From: Heyndrickxia acidicola | GTDB lineage: Bacteria > Bacillota > Bacilli > Bacillales > Bacillaceae_C | Direction: 5' to 3' | DNA length: 64,000 bases | NCBI RefSeq assembly: GCF_001636425.1 | Contig: NZ_KV440953.1 | Coordinates: forward strand, 3,964,001-4,028,000 | Notes under the pieces: model-generated | The model's input: only the letters and a program-made list of their open reading frames with translations | Databases searched by the model: none | What the model was told of the DNA's origin: nothing | Shown: piece by piece, positions 25,505 to 35,365 of the stretch | Layout of the letters: the number at the start of each line of letters is the position of its first letter | How positions within the stretch are numbered: the stretch's first letter is position 1 | Program-made: the position numbers and the translations under genes

Positions 25505-26269
25505 TTAAAAGTATCTTTTTAAGCGGTTTAAAAAGAAAATGGACAGGCATCCGATGATAGCAACATACACCTCGATGACCCAAAGCAGGGTGAAATGTCC
25601 TGTTTGAAAGAAAACTAGTGGAAAGTCGACGGCAGCGTGAATGAGCACAGCATATAAAAGATAGATTGACTTCCTTTTCACCACTCCCAATAAGACAAAC
25701 ACAGAAAGAAAGAGTTGAATAAAGATTGAAAAAAATCTTTCTGCACATCCGAAGAAATAGTAGGAGGCACCATGGCTTAACACGCCTTCCTTTAAAGTGC
25801 GGATGGCTTCAGCGGAAACCTGGCTGCCAAGCTTAGCTTCAAATGTTCCCGAATTGATCATAAAGGCAAAGATGAGATTTGGAAGCACCACTGCCAGGGT
25901 TAACAATACGGCTTCAGCGCCTCCCCATCCAATGCCAAAGGAAATGCCAGATTGATAGTCGCGATATTTTTTGAGAAGCCAGGTAAATAGAATGAAGCGT
26001 CCAACCTCCTCAAAAATCCCTGCGGTGAATCCACCGTATAAGCCAAACCAGACGGGATGATCCATGTAATGTGGAAAGTGCAATAAAACAATGGCATGAA
26101 GGACTTTCTCGAGCAGCTGGCTAAAAAAGATGAAGCCAACGGAACCAAGAAGCAACGGTTTTACGGAGACTCCGCCTTTTTTTCTATAAAAGACGATGAG
26201 ACCGCCGAATAAGAGAAAGGAAAAAAGAATACAAACAAACATGGAAATGATTGCCGTATTAGTGATCAA
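25505..26269 (-). CDS. yhfC: YhfC-family intramembrane protease-like protein
   Basis: A 254-residue membrane protein with about seven spans. GFTAGIFEEVGRFILF carries the paired glutamates (EE) of CPBP/PrsW-like intramembrane metalloproteases, and ISFGIGWGGAEAVLL and YAVLIHAAVDFPLVFF supply the further conserved E and H-xxx-D positions. This matches the YhfC family. The TTG start at 26269 has AAGGAGG upstream and lies inside the last codons of the hydrolase gene (11-base overlap), so translation is coupled. The physiological target is unknown. Confidence 0.78.
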   Translation of the reverse strand: MITNTAIISMFVCILFSFLLFGGLIVFYRKKGGVSVKPLLLGSVGFIFFSQLLEKVLHAIVLLHFPHYMDHPVWFGLYGGFTAGIFEEVGRFILFTWLLKKYRDYQSGISFGIGWGGAEAVLLTLAVVLPNLIFAFMINSGTFEAKLGSQVSAEAIRTLKEGVLSHGASYYFFGCAERFFSIFIQLFLSVFVLLGVVKRKSIYLLYAVLIHAAVDFPLVFFQTGHFTLLWVIEVYVAIIGCLSIFFLNRLKRYF

Positions 26270-27242
26270 CGGAAACGCCCTCCTTGAAATGGGTATTCAG
26301 CCATTGGGATATTGCCTCTAGCCCCTCTGGACTTAAAGGGCGTTCTACAAGCTTGCTGTACATTTTTTTTGCTTTTAATATAGACCTTTCTTCATGCTGG
26401 ACGCGCAAACCGTGTTCCATATCCTTAATATAATAGGATGCAGATGGACCTTTTACAAGAGAAGGAAGCTCGCCGATAAGCTCCGGTTCCACCAGCGGAT
26501 CCTTATCTCCAGAGATTGCCATGACGGGACAGTCGAGCTTTCTTAAGGCGCTCCTAGTATCATAAGCGAAATGCTCCCGCATCCATTTTGCCGGCTGTTT
26601 AAAAAAGAAAAGCACTTTATACACGTCTTTATTAGAGTGAATCATTTTATCCGTCCATTTTTGAACTTTCATTTCCTGCTTCTCAACATTTACAAGCTTT
26701 CGTGCCAGCAGTCCTTTTAGCCCTTTTGCATTCATCAATTCTTTATAGCTCAGCTTTCTTTGAAAGGATAGGAACTCATTTAAGTTGGCTGCTCCACCTG
26801 AAGCCAGCAGCAAGCCTCCAATTTCCTGCCTTTCTGAAAGTGCCGTTCCAATAATGGTTCCTTCACTATGTCCAAGAACGACAATTCGCGCGGGATCAAC
26901 ATTGGGGTGATTTTTTAAAAATAAATAGCTTTCTTCTGCATCCTCAACAAGGTCCCAAAGCCCAGCTGAAACAAGCTTTTCCTTACTCCTTCCGGTCCCC
27001 CTCTTGTCATAACGGAAGGTGACAAAGCCAAAGCCTGCAATTCGTTCCGCTAGTTCTTTGTATAAGTTAAATTGATATTTTCCTTTAGGGCCGTTTCCGT
27101 TCCGGTCAATTGGCCCTGAGCCTGCTAAAAAGAGCACAGCAGGAAATCTTTCAGTTTGCTGCGAAGAAGGGATGGTAAGGGTTCCGTGTATTGCAGTTTT
27201 TCCTTTTATTTCAATTTCTTCTTCTGTAAATGTGTCAGCCAT
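26259..27242 (-). CDS. Alpha/beta hydrolase (serine hydrolase/peptidase-like)
   Basis: A 327-residue soluble alpha/beta hydrolase. Nucleophile elbow GHSEG with Ser about 126, oxyanion region FLAGSGPIDRNGNG, acid SGDKDPLV and His in MEHGL complete the triad. It resembles acyl-CoA-thioesterase-like or dienelactone-hydrolase-like enzymes; the substrate is unknown. ATG 27242 is chosen over upstream frames because GGGGGGTG precedes it. It is the middle gene of an HTH > hydrolase > YhfC operon, 35 bases after the regulator. Confidence 0.8.
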   Translation of the reverse strand: MADTFTEEEIEIKGKTAIHGTLTIPSSQQTERFPAVLFLAGSGPIDRNGNGPKGKYQFNLYKELAERIAGFGFVTFRYDKRGTGRSKEKLVSAGLWDLVEDAEESYLFLKNHPNVDPARIVVLGHSEGTIIGTALSERQEIGGLLLASGGAANLNEFLSFQRKLSYKELMNAKGLKGLLARKLVNVEKQEMKVQKWTDKMIHSNKDVYKVLFFFKQPAKWMREHFAYDTRSALRKLDCPVMAISGDKDPLVEPELIGELPSLVKGPSASYYIKDMEHGLRVQHEERSILKAKKMYSKLVERPLSPEGLEAISQWLNTHFKEGVSVDH

Positions 27243-27277
27243 GGCCAACACCCCCCAAATCATTATTTTTGGTGATG

Positions 27278-27802
27278 TTAATCAGGAATAATAATGGTGG
27301 CAAAGTTTCTGGACTTTCTGTCAGGTGAGGGTTCGTTGTTCATGGCTTCTAACAGAAAGTCAGAAATTTTTCTTGTCAGTTCAGCAAACTCTTGATCTGT
27401 CAGCTGGAGGTTTGCAGCCCTGTAGCTGACACCGTCTTTTATTAAATCAATGTCATGGTTTTTTAGATAGTTCTCGTATTGATCGATAAGCAGTGATTGA
27501 AAAAGAAGGAATAACTGTAAATGTTCTTCTTTTGACAGCTTTTTAAGATCTTCTTGCGATTGGATAGAGGGCTGTTTTAAGGCATAAACTTTTTCGAGCG
27601 TCCCCCGCACCTGATTTTCTGCCGTCACTTCTAGAAAACCCGCCTCTAAAAGTGTGTTTAGCTGTCTATAAAGGGTAGCCTGCGGGACATTTCCTACTCG
27701 TTCGGAGATTTGCTGAACTGTCAAATGCTTGCCATTAATTAGTGATTGGATAATCTTCATGCGAACAGGGTGCAGGATGAGTTTTGCGTTGGTCTGTTTC
27801 AT
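27278..27802 (-). CDS. Winged-helix transcriptional regulator (ArsR-like HTH)
   Basis: A 174-residue regulator. Residues about 8-80 form a winged HTH: LHPVRMKIIQSLINGKHLTV, QQISERVGNVPQATLYRQLN, LLEAGFLEV. A C-terminal helical region QLFLLFQSLLIDQYENYL follows. It lacks the Cys metal sites of true ArsR metal sensors. First in the operon with the hydrolase and YhfC genes and most likely their regulator. ATG 27802 has GGAGGAT upstream. Confidence 0.8.
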   Translation of the reverse strand: MKQTNAKLILHPVRMKIIQSLINGKHLTVQQISERVGNVPQATLYRQLNTLLEAGFLEVTAENQVRGTLEKVYALKQPSIQSQEDLKKLSKEEHLQLFLLFQSLLIDQYENYLKNHDIDLIKDGVSYRAANLQLTDQEFAELTRKISDFLLEAMNNEPSPDRKSRNFATIIIPD

Positions 27803-28089
27803 CTATATCCTCCATTTTTAAAAATATTACCACTTTTGATAATAGTTGAATAAAAAATGTTCTCATAAATGATAATAATACATTTACAAAAAATAGCAAT
27901 GGTTTTTTAACATTTTTTTCTAGAATAAAAAATGTTATTGGCCGCAAGTGGGGAAGGGAGCTTTTTAGTTTATGGTTGATTTTCTCTTTTTCTTAAAGAG
28001 TACCAAGTATTCAATCCATTGCAGGTTTTTAACCGAGCTTTTTTAAAATGTAAAGAGGTGTAATTTAAAGAAATTGGGTAATCGTCTAT
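27803..28089. other. Divergent intergenic region
   Basis: Holds the promoter of the minus-strand regulator operon (AT-rich, with ATGATAATAATAC near 27870) and leads to the sigma-K-type promoter. No gene seen. Confidence 0.4.
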
Positions 28090-28117
28090 ACCCTCCCTGG
28101 ACTTCAGCCATAATCTA
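28090..28117 (+). promoter_or_regulatory. Sigma-K-type promoter
   Basis: AC at 28090-28091, 17-base spacer, CATAATCTA at 28109-28117; this equals the sigma-K consensus AC-N16/17-CATAnnnTA. It lies 31 bases before the start codon. It implies late mother-cell expression in sporulation. Confidence 0.7.
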
Positions 28118-28148
28118 GACTGTAACCTAGTATAGAAGGAGAGATTAT

Positions 28149-28877
28149 ATGAGCGACATAGGACATGAGGGGTATGAGACTGTTATGCGCAGTTCTGCGG
28201 GTTATGGATTAGGAAATTGTGGAGCGATTGGAAATGCCCAGATAAGACAATCTGGAACCTTGCCTGGGGGAATAAATATCGTTGGAAATCCACTATCGAT
28301 GCCGGGCGGTACGAGCACACACGGAGGCTCACCAGGATCTGGAGCCCCTGGAGCTTCCATGATCATGCAGGGACCTGGAGGGACAATGACAATGCCTGGA
28401 ATGATGGGATCTCCCGGCGGGATGAGCAGCTTACCGGGATATAGCGGAAGCCAGGGAGGAACAATGAGCAGCAAGCCAGCAAGTGTAATGTTTCCCAGTG
28501 GAATACCAGGAAGCACGGGAGGTTCAGGCGGAACAATGGGGATGCCAGGAGGCAGCACTGGCAGCACTGGAGGAATGATGGGAATGCCGGGAAGCACGGG
28601 CAGCCTCGGCGGCACGATGGGAATGCCAGGAGGAATGGGCGGCACCGGAGGAATGATGGGGATGCCAGGGGGAATGCCGGGAATGCCCGGAGGAATGATG
28701 GGGATGCCAGGGGGAATGCCGGGAATGCCCGGAGGAATGATGGGGATGCCAGGGGGAATGCCGGGAATGCCCGGAGGAATGATGGGAATGCCGGGAGGAA
28801 TGGGCGGCACCGGAGGAATGATGGGGATGCCAGGAGGAATGGGCGGTATGAGCGGTTTTCCGGGGCTGGGATTTTAA
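28149..28877 (+). CDS. Gly-Met-Pro repeat protein, probable spore-surface protein
   Basis: A 242-residue low-complexity protein with AGAAGGAGAG upstream. After a unique N-terminus ([19 protein letters not shown]) it is almost only Gly, Met, Pro, Ser and Thr. Residues about 110-235 consist of [12 protein letters not shown] units; three copies of a 14-residue unit [14 protein letters not shown] are perfect at the DNA level (42-bp period, about 28651-28776). It has one Cys and no signal peptide. The sigma-K-type promoter and composition suggest a spore coat or exosporium protein; collagen-like triplets are not regular. The methionines (roughly one in six residues) could act as an oxidant sink or bind copper, which is speculation. 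Confidence 0.7.
   Translation: MSDIGHEGYETVMRSSAGYGLGNCGAIGNAQIRQSGTLPGGINIVGNPLSMPGGTSTHGGSPGSGAPGASMIMQGPGGTMTMPGMMGSPGGMSSLPGYSGSQGGTMSSKPASVMFPSGIPGSTGGSGGTMGMPGGSTGSTGGMMGMPGSTGSLGGTMGMPGGMGGTGGMMGMPGGMPGMPGGMMGMPGGMPGMPGGMMGMPGGMPGMPGGMMGMPGGMGGTGGMMGMPGGMGGMSGFPGLGF
28651..28776 (+). repeat. 42-bp perfect in-frame tandem repeats
   Basis: Three identical 42-bp units, GGAGGAATGATGGGGATGCC then AGGGGGAATG and so on, inside the Gly-Met-Pro gene; likely to vary in number between strains. Confidence 0.85.
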
Positions 28878-28890
28878 ATAGGATGTGTAC

Positions 28891-28930
28891 AGAATGGGAT
28901 GAAGCGTATACTATGACATCCCATTCTTTT
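28891..28930 (+). terminator. Rho-independent terminator
   Basis: GAATGGGATG and CATCCCATTC then TTTT, 15 bases after the stop. Confidence 0.85.
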
Positions 28931-28939
28931 ATTATTGTT

Positions 28940-29090
28940 GGCTGCTTTATCTTATTCTTCGTACATTTGTTAAAGCTGTATTCTGTCTGTACTCACTGCA
29001 TCTTTTCGTAAACCGCTTATAAGCATACATATTCGATACTTTTTTTGCTCCTTTCAAAAGTATCGTAAGGAGGTTTATCAAAAGAGCTTT
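28940..29090 (+). mobile_element. Decayed GGCT-family element
   Basis: Left GGCTGCTTTATCTTATTCTT, inner CATCTTTTCGTAAAC, right GGAGGTTTATCAAAAGAGCT; clearly related to the other copies but with damaged ends. Confidence 0.55.
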
Positions 29091-29166
29091 ATGAGAGCGG
29101 GGGATTAGAACCAAAATAGCTTGCAGATATTGAGAAGTAATCCTATTTGCAGTAAAACCACAGTTG

Positions 29167-29410
29167 GAAAAGTTTTTCATAAAGTGAATGAAGGACAATA
29201 CGAGGCAAAGGCGAGCTGGAAAAGTCCTTCAAAAGGTAGATGAAGGACTAAACGAGACAAAGGCGAGCTGGAAAAGTCCTTCAAAAGGTAGATGAAGAAC
29301 TAAACGAGCCAAATGCACGATAGAAAAGTCCTTCACAAGGTAGATGAAGGACCAAACAGGCCCAATGCACAATAGAAAAGTCCTTCACAAAGTTGATGAA
29401 AACCAATCTC
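29167..29410. repeat. Second array of the 52-bp hairpin repeat
   Basis: Units start at 29167, 29219, 29271, 29323 and 29375, exactly 52 bp apart. The core is GTCCTTCA, 8-9 bases, then TGAAGGAC, then TAAACGAG and a variable linker. Same stem, same length and same AAACG spacer as the array at 1787-2225, but more diverged. Confidence 0.85.
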
Positions 29411-29416
29411 CAGTAA

Positions 29417-29448
29417 AAACTCCTCCACAAAAGTTGTGAAGGAGTTTC
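29417..29448 (-). terminator. Bidirectional terminator after the DedA-like gene
   Basis: AACTCCTCCACAA and TTGTGAAGGAGTT pair with one mismatch and have T runs on the minus strand. Confidence 0.7.
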
Positions 29449-29512
29449 AAAAGAGCATCTTGCTATTCTTCCATGATCAACAGTCCCTGATACAACGATG
29501 CACGGACCGTTG

Positions 29513-30814
29513 TTAATTGCTCTCTTGACCATTCTGCTCTTTTTTTAGAAGGGAAAGGAATCTGAATATTTCAAGGGCAAAAAACATGCCGCTGGTCCAT
29601 GCTCCGCTGAATACATAGCCCGCCATGATATCACTGGGTTCAGCAGTTTGAATAGATACGACACTGACGGAATAGGCAGCAAGCACGCCTAAAAACAAAA
29701 CCAATAGGATGGTGATGGCATGATAGTTGCGCCTGTGCCTAAATAGCGTGTACAGTAAGAAGCCGCCTATACTGACAATAAACATGGCAGGTTGATCGGG
29801 AAAATGTGAGCTTATTTGTTTATTGCTGAATAAGAATCGGAATAGCCAGTGGATTCCTGTTGAAAACAACAAGGTGCCAATTAAGGTGATGGCAAAAAAC
29901 AACAGCTCAAGCCAGATATTCTTTCTGTTAAGAAGAACAATGAGAACCGTTAGGACAGCGAGTACGCTTAAAACTTTTACAGAAGCGATAGCATAAACAA
30001 TAGAAATGATGCCGCTCCATCCTGGTGTGAAAATAGAATAAACAAGGGTTCGGAAAACGATATTAAAGTGTCCAAATTCATTGGCAATAAAATCTTGTAT
30101 CATGCCGATCATTAATGCAAAAAGGGCAGCAAACAGAATGAGCATAAACAATAGGAGAATTTTTACTTTGACAAAGCTTTTATAGCGTTTAAAGGTGGCG
30201 TGAAAAATGAGTTTCATGGATTCCTTGATAAATTGACGGTTTGCTTTAATCACGATATACGCCAGAACCGCGATGCCCGCTATAATGCTGGCAAGAACCA
30301 GCCATTTTTTAATTTCCCCTTGATACTTGTCCCATTTAGGACCAAGCGAATAGCCTAAGAAAATGAAAGTTCCTGCCCACAAAAACACACCTATATAGGA
30401 GAAAACAGCAAATGAACGAAACGGAAGCTTGATGACACCGGATATGATACTGGCGACATGGCGGATTCCCGGAATGATATAAGAAACGACTAGCAGGACC
30501 TTGCCATATTTAGAATACCAATGTTCCATTTTCTCCATTTTTTCCGGTCCCATATGGATGTAGCGTCCATATTTTTTAAAAAAGGGACCGCCAAGCTTGT
30601 ATCCAATCCAATAGGAAATTGAGGCGCCAATAATGCCGCCAAGTCCTGCAACAAGAATGGACAGAATCAGATTCATTTTCCCCTGGAAGGCAAGAACGCC
30701 TACATAACTCATAAGAGCTTCATTCGGTATGGGAATAATAATGAGCTCGAGCATTAATGAGAAAAAAAGCACAATGTATCCATATTCATTTAATAGATGA
30801 ATTAATGCGTTCAT
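29513..30814 (-). CDS. DedA-family protein fused to a degenerate PAP2-like domain
   Basis: A 433-residue membrane protein. Residues about 1-200 are a DedA/SNARE-associated domain (PIPNEALMSYVG, IGASISYWIGYKLGG, VSYIIPGIRHVASIISG). DedA proteins are linked to lipid scrambling and undecaprenyl-phosphate recycling. The C-terminal half has six spans arranged like PAP2 phosphatases, but the catalytic motifs are gone: SSHFPDQPAMF stands where SFPSGHA is expected, and SIQTAEPSDIMAGY where SRxxxGxHxPSDVxAGY is. So the second domain is probably not a phosphatase. ATG 30814 is chosen for spacing from GAGGGAG. Divergent from sqdB. Confidence 0.8.
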   Translation of the reverse strand: MNALIHLLNEYGYIVLFFSLMLELIIIPIPNEALMSYVGVLAFQGKMNLILSILVAGLGGIIGASISYWIGYKLGGPFFKKYGRYIHMGPEKMEKMEHWYSKYGKVLLVVSYIIPGIRHVASIISGVIKLPFRSFAVFSYIGVFLWAGTFIFLGYSLGPKWDKYQGEIKKWLVLASIIAGIAVLAYIVIKANRQFIKESMKLIFHATFKRYKSFVKVKILLLFMLILFAALFALMIGMIQDFIANEFGHFNIVFRTLVYSIFTPGWSGIISIVYAIASVKVLSVLAVLTVLIVLLNRKNIWLELLFFAITLIGTLLFSTGIHWLFRFLFSNKQISSHFPDQPAMFIVSIGGFLLYTLFRHRRNYHAITILLVLFLGVLAAYSVSVVSIQTAEPSDIMAGYVFSGAWTSGMFFALEIFRFLSLLKKEQNGQESN

Positions 30815-32268
<1,454 letters not shown>

Positions 32269-32286
32269 TAGGAAGTGAGCAGAACC

Positions 32287-33435
32287 ATGAGAATAGCGAT
32301 CATCACGGAAACTTTTTTGCCATCAACAGATGGAATCGTGACCCGGCTGTGTGCATCCATTCGCTGGCTTAAAAAGCAGGGGAATGAGGTTCTGGTGATT
32401 GCACCGGATTTAGGTGTGGCAGATTTTGAAGGAACACCTGTTGCGGGCATTCCAGCTTATCCTTTTTTTCTTTATAAAGATAAAAAATTATCCTTTCTTT
32501 CTCGAAAGGTAAAAAAATATTTACTGGATTTCAAGCCTGATCTGGTCCATGTAGTCAATCCTGCCTTTCTTGGAGCAGCAGGAATTTATTATGCAAAACA
32601 ATTAAAGCTCCCTTTGATGGCGTCCTATCATACACATGTGCCTAAGTATGCGGATTATTACCGCCTTTCATTTTTAAAGCCGGCGCTGTGGTGGTACTTC
32701 CGATTGCTGCATAACAGGGCTGACTTGAATTTATGTACCTCCCAATCTGTGCTGACTGAACTAAAGGAGAAAAACTTTAAAAACATTCATCTTTGGGAAC
32801 GCGGCGTGGATACAAAGCAATATCATCCTCACCGTTATGATGAAGCCATGCGTGATCGGCTGACTGAGGGCAAAAAAGATAAAAAACTGCTTCTATACGT
32901 GGGACGATTGGCCCCGGAAAAAGATATTGAAAAGCTGCGTGAGGTACTGAGGAAATCCTCTGACTTTTGCCTGGCCATTGTGGGGGACGGCCCGCATAGA
33001 GCGTTCCTTGAGGAATTTTTCAAGGGAACGGATACGGTATTTACTGGTTTTTTGCATGGGGATGAGCTGGCTAGTGCCTATGCCTCGTCAGATATCTTTG
33101 TGTTCCCGTCAACAACTGAAACCCTGGGGCTTGTGTTATTAGAAGCCATGTCTTCGGGCCTGCCGGTTGTTGCAGCCAAGAGCGGCCCTACAGCTGAACA
33201 GGTCAGCCATGGGATTACCGGAATGCTTTACAATCCGGAACACCAAGAGGAATTTGTCCAGCATATAATAAAGCTTAAGGACGACTCGCTTCGTTTAAAG
33301 CTCGCTGAACAGGCCCGCCATGCCAGCCAAAAGGCGGGATGGGATAAACCATCCAAACAGCTGCTTGATTATTACAGAAAAACGTTAACGGAAAATCTGC
33401 AGCCAGCTGAAGTGCTGAAAGAAAATACTTATTAA
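32287..33435 (+). CDS. sqdX: SqdX-like sulfoquinovosyltransferase (GT4)
   Basis: A 382-residue GT-B family 4 transferase. MRIAIITETFLPSTDGIVTR is nearly the diagnostic start of SqdX/SQD2, which moves sulfoquinovose from UDP-sulfoquinovose to diacylglycerol at the membrane. The donor-site region TETLGLVLLEAMSSGLPVVA is typical GT4. ATG 32287 follows AGGAAGTGAG; a GTG at 32275 is less likely. It starts 18 bases after sqdB. The pair is strong evidence for SQDG synthesis. A different acceptor cannot be excluded, because monoglucosyl-diacylglycerol transferases of the same subfamily look alike. Confidence 0.85.
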   Translation: MRIAIITETFLPSTDGIVTRLCASIRWLKKQGNEVLVIAPDLGVADFEGTPVAGIPAYPFFLYKDKKLSFLSRKVKKYLLDFKPDLVHVVNPAFLGAAGIYYAKQLKLPLMASYHTHVPKYADYYRLSFLKPALWWYFRLLHNRADLNLCTSQSVLTELKEKNFKNIHLWERGVDTKQYHPHRYDEAMRDRLTEGKKDKKLLLYVGRLAPEKDIEKLREVLRKSSDFCLAIVGDGPHRAFLEEFFKGTDTVFTGFLHGDELASAYASSDIFVFPSTTETLGLVLLEAMSSGLPVVAAKSGPTAEQVSHGITGMLYNPEHQEEFVQHIIKLKDDSLRLKLAEQARHASQKAGWDKPSKQLLDYYRKTLTENLQPAEVLKENTY

Positions 33436-33463
33436 ATAGGGGAAATGGTGACGTGATGCTCCC

Positions 33464-33937
33464 TTGAACAATCTTAAACGCTATAAAGATAACGTCATTC
33501 AATATGGAAAATACAGTATGGTGGGAATCAGCTGTGCGATCATTGATCTTGCCGTACTGTATGGGCTTCTTTTCTTTTTTCCAACGAAGCAATCCTTTTG
33601 GCTTGCCTTTTATAATTCTGCAGCCTATGGATTAGCTGTTTTGAACAGTTATATCTGGAATTCACGATTTACGTTTAAGCAAAAGAAGAATCCGAAACAA
33701 TTTATCGCTTTTCTTATCCAGGCGGCTGCCAGTCTATTGATTGCTGATCTTGTATTCCTTTTGGGACTTTGGCTGCTGGGATCTGCTGGTTTATTTTCGA
33801 AATGGATGAATACATTTATTGCGAAGACGGCTTCTATGTTCCTGTCATCTACTTCAAGCTTCTTTTTCAATAAGTATATTGTCTTTAAAAAAGCAGAAGG
33901 AAAAGCAAAGAGGGAAACGGATAGGGTCCGCCATTAA
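33464..33937 (+). CDS. GtrA-like membrane protein
   Basis: A 157-residue protein with four membrane spans: IQYGKYSMVGISCAIIDLAV, AFYNSAAYGLAVLNSYIWNS (the NSY..N motif of GtrA), FLIQAAASLLIADLVFLLGL, ASMFLSSTSSFFFNKYIVFK. GtrA-type proteins assist lipid-linked sugar transfer across the membrane. TTG start with a weak upstream site. Placed 28 bases after sqdX, it may help lipid-linked sugar handling. Confidence 0.75.
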   Translation: MNNLKRYKDNVIQYGKYSMVGISCAIIDLAVLYGLLFFFPTKQSFWLAFYNSAAYGLAVLNSYIWNSRFTFKQKKNPKQFIAFLIQAAASLLIADLVFLLGLWLLGSAGLFSKWMNTFIAKTASMFLSSTSSFFFNKYIVFKKAEGKAKRETDRVRH

Positions 33938-34002
33938 TGGTACCTATCCTTTCCTGTCACAGAAAAACGTGTACCAATTTTTATGGAGGTAAAACCATAG
34001 AT

Positions 34003-34548
34003 ATGAATAAAGCAATCCTAGATGGGACAGATGTTCCAATTCTTGGATGGGCATTCAGGCAGGTCCAAAAGGGGGAGCATCTCTTCTTGGAAGCGGAACT
34101 GGATGTTCATCCCACTGTGGTGAATTTTTTATCTACATTAAATTATAAAAAAGAAAAGATTACCCTCGTTACGGAAGGAAATGAGGAACTGACCGGAATA
34201 TTTGAAATCTATCTGGGGATATCCAGAATTTTATTGATTGGGAACAGCCAAGAGATAGAAGGCGCAGATCCTTTTTCTTTTTTTCAACAAAAAAACAAAA
34301 CCCTATCCGCGAATAAAAAGAATCAGCTTACGATTGAGAAGGAATTAAAGAAAGATCCAAGGTTAATGCAGATCGGCATTTTGCAGGTCTTGCTCGATCA
34401 TAAGATAGACGATCAGGAAAACCGTAAATTTATTCTTGCTCTGCTGGATAAGCTTGTAAAAGGAGAGAAGCTGACCCGTTTTGATGAATTTATCAAGAAA
34501 GAAGTGGCTTATTCCGTTGAGGAAGCGATGAATGAAAAGGATGAATAG
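34003..34548 (+). CDS. Hypothetical protein of the sulfolipid operon, possible IDEAL-like C-terminus
   Basis: A 181-residue acidic soluble protein I do not recognise. The N-terminal half (ILGWAFRQVQKGEHLFLEAE, LTGIFEIYLGISRILLIGN) is beta-rich; the C-terminal half (IGILQVLLDHKIDDQENRKF, ILALLDKLVKGEKLTRFDEF) is helical and recalls the short IDEAL helical motif of Bacillus proteins. The ATG at 34003 is in frame with an open stretch back to 33937; GGAGGT lies 12 bases before it. It follows the gtrA-like gene by 65 bases and ends before a hairpin. Confidence 0.55.
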   Translation: MNKAILDGTDVPILGWAFRQVQKGEHLFLEAELDVHPTVVNFLSTLNYKKEKITLVTEGNEELTGIFEIYLGISRILLIGNSQEIEGADPFSFFQQKNKTLSANKKNQLTIEKELKKDPRLMQIGILQVLLDHKIDDQENRKFILALLDKLVKGEKLTRFDEFIKKEVAYSVEEAMNEKDE

Positions 34549-34617
34549 GTGTATTGCCCTTTCATCGGGCAGGCAGTATAAATAGATTGGAAATTGGAGG
34601 AGGGTTCTTTCTCCATT

Positions 34618-34650
34618 ATAAGAACTTCGTAGATACGGGGTTCTTTTTGT
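34618..34650 (+). terminator. Probable terminator of the sqd operon
   Basis: AAGAAC and GTTCTT flank a 16-base loop, then TTTTG. The stem is short, so the call is moderate. Confidence 0.5.
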
Positions 34651-34862
34651 TTGGTTGCTTTTTATCTCGTTACGAAAAGAATCTTGTTGGTCAAATGCCT
34701 GTTTGTGTATTGGTGTAAAAAACGCCCTTGCTGTAAAAAGACGAGTTTCATATAAATAGGTCTTTTTTGACGCTTATCAGGATTCAACAATTAGCCAAAC
34801 GCCCCATCATTTCTGAGGAGGGAGTTTTGGGTTTTGCTATTTTTTTAAGGATTCGTGTTTTT

Positions 34863-35050
34863 TAGCAGTCTCGCACTTTCCTCTCTAATCAACCTTTGAA
34901 TTAAATCCAAATTGGGATTGTACATAGATATAGGCCAGCGTTCTGATCATCCTGCTGGCTGATTTGCGCTGCAGGCACTCGCTTTTCGCGGGGCGGTTGG
35001 GGAGCCTCATCATAGCAAGCTCCTGCGGGTCTCCCCCTACCATACTTATT
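34863..35050. repeat. Dispersed GC-rich Bacillus-type repeat
   Basis: AGTCTCGCACTTTCCTCTCT, ATCAACCTTTGAATTAAATC and GCGCTGCAGGCACTCGC, then CGCGGGGCGG and AGCCTCATCATAGCAAGCTC. The same blocks recur at 45515-45790 and, in part, at 55058-55185 and 43925-43975. Known as a recurrent intergenic sequence of Bacillus chromosomes. Confidence 0.75.
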
Positions 35051-35062
35051 CAATAGAAAAAA

Positions 35063-35110
35063 GGGTGACTCCATTCAGCGGCGGCATATTCCAGTCCCTT
35101 TGAGTCACCC
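35063..35110 (-). terminator. Terminator displaced from the minus-strand operon
   Basis: GGGTGACTC and GAGTCACCC with a long loop; on the minus strand the stem is followed by TTTTTT. It probably ended the DUF1796 operon before element D was inserted between them. Confidence 0.6.
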
Positions 35111-35124
35111 TCGCCTTTTAGCAA

Positions 35125-35285
35125 GGCTGTTTTCGCATAAATTGTTGCTTTACGTATAAAGAATTTATCCGTATGTGGCCTAGTTTCGTGGCATCTTTTC
35201 GTACGTTATTAAAAAGTTAACATACTGAATCTCGATTTTTTATCACTTACTGTGTCAGATAGGAACAAAGTTTACGAAAAGAGCC
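35125..35285 (+). mobile_element. GGCT-family miniature element, copy D (161 bp) with perfect 8-bp duplication
   Basis: Left GGCTGTTTTCGCATAAATTG, right GAACAAAGTTTACGAAAAGA then GCC, inner GTGGCATCTTTTCGT. It is flanked by TTTAGCAA at 35117-35124 and again at 35286-35293, an exact 8-bp target-site duplication, so this copy is among the youngest. It has no ORF. Confidence 0.92.
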
Positions 35286-35365
35286 TTTAGCAAAGCTGAA
35301 ATAATGAGCTAAAAAACGAGCAGTTAACGGATAGAAATGTAACAGAGCAGAGCTGAAATGCGATC

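Noticed and set aside
28202-28810. 202-residue Pro/Ile-rich ORF on the minus strand
   Set aside because: Exact antisense of the Gly-Met-Pro gene; its low complexity mirrors the repeats and it lacks a ribosome site.
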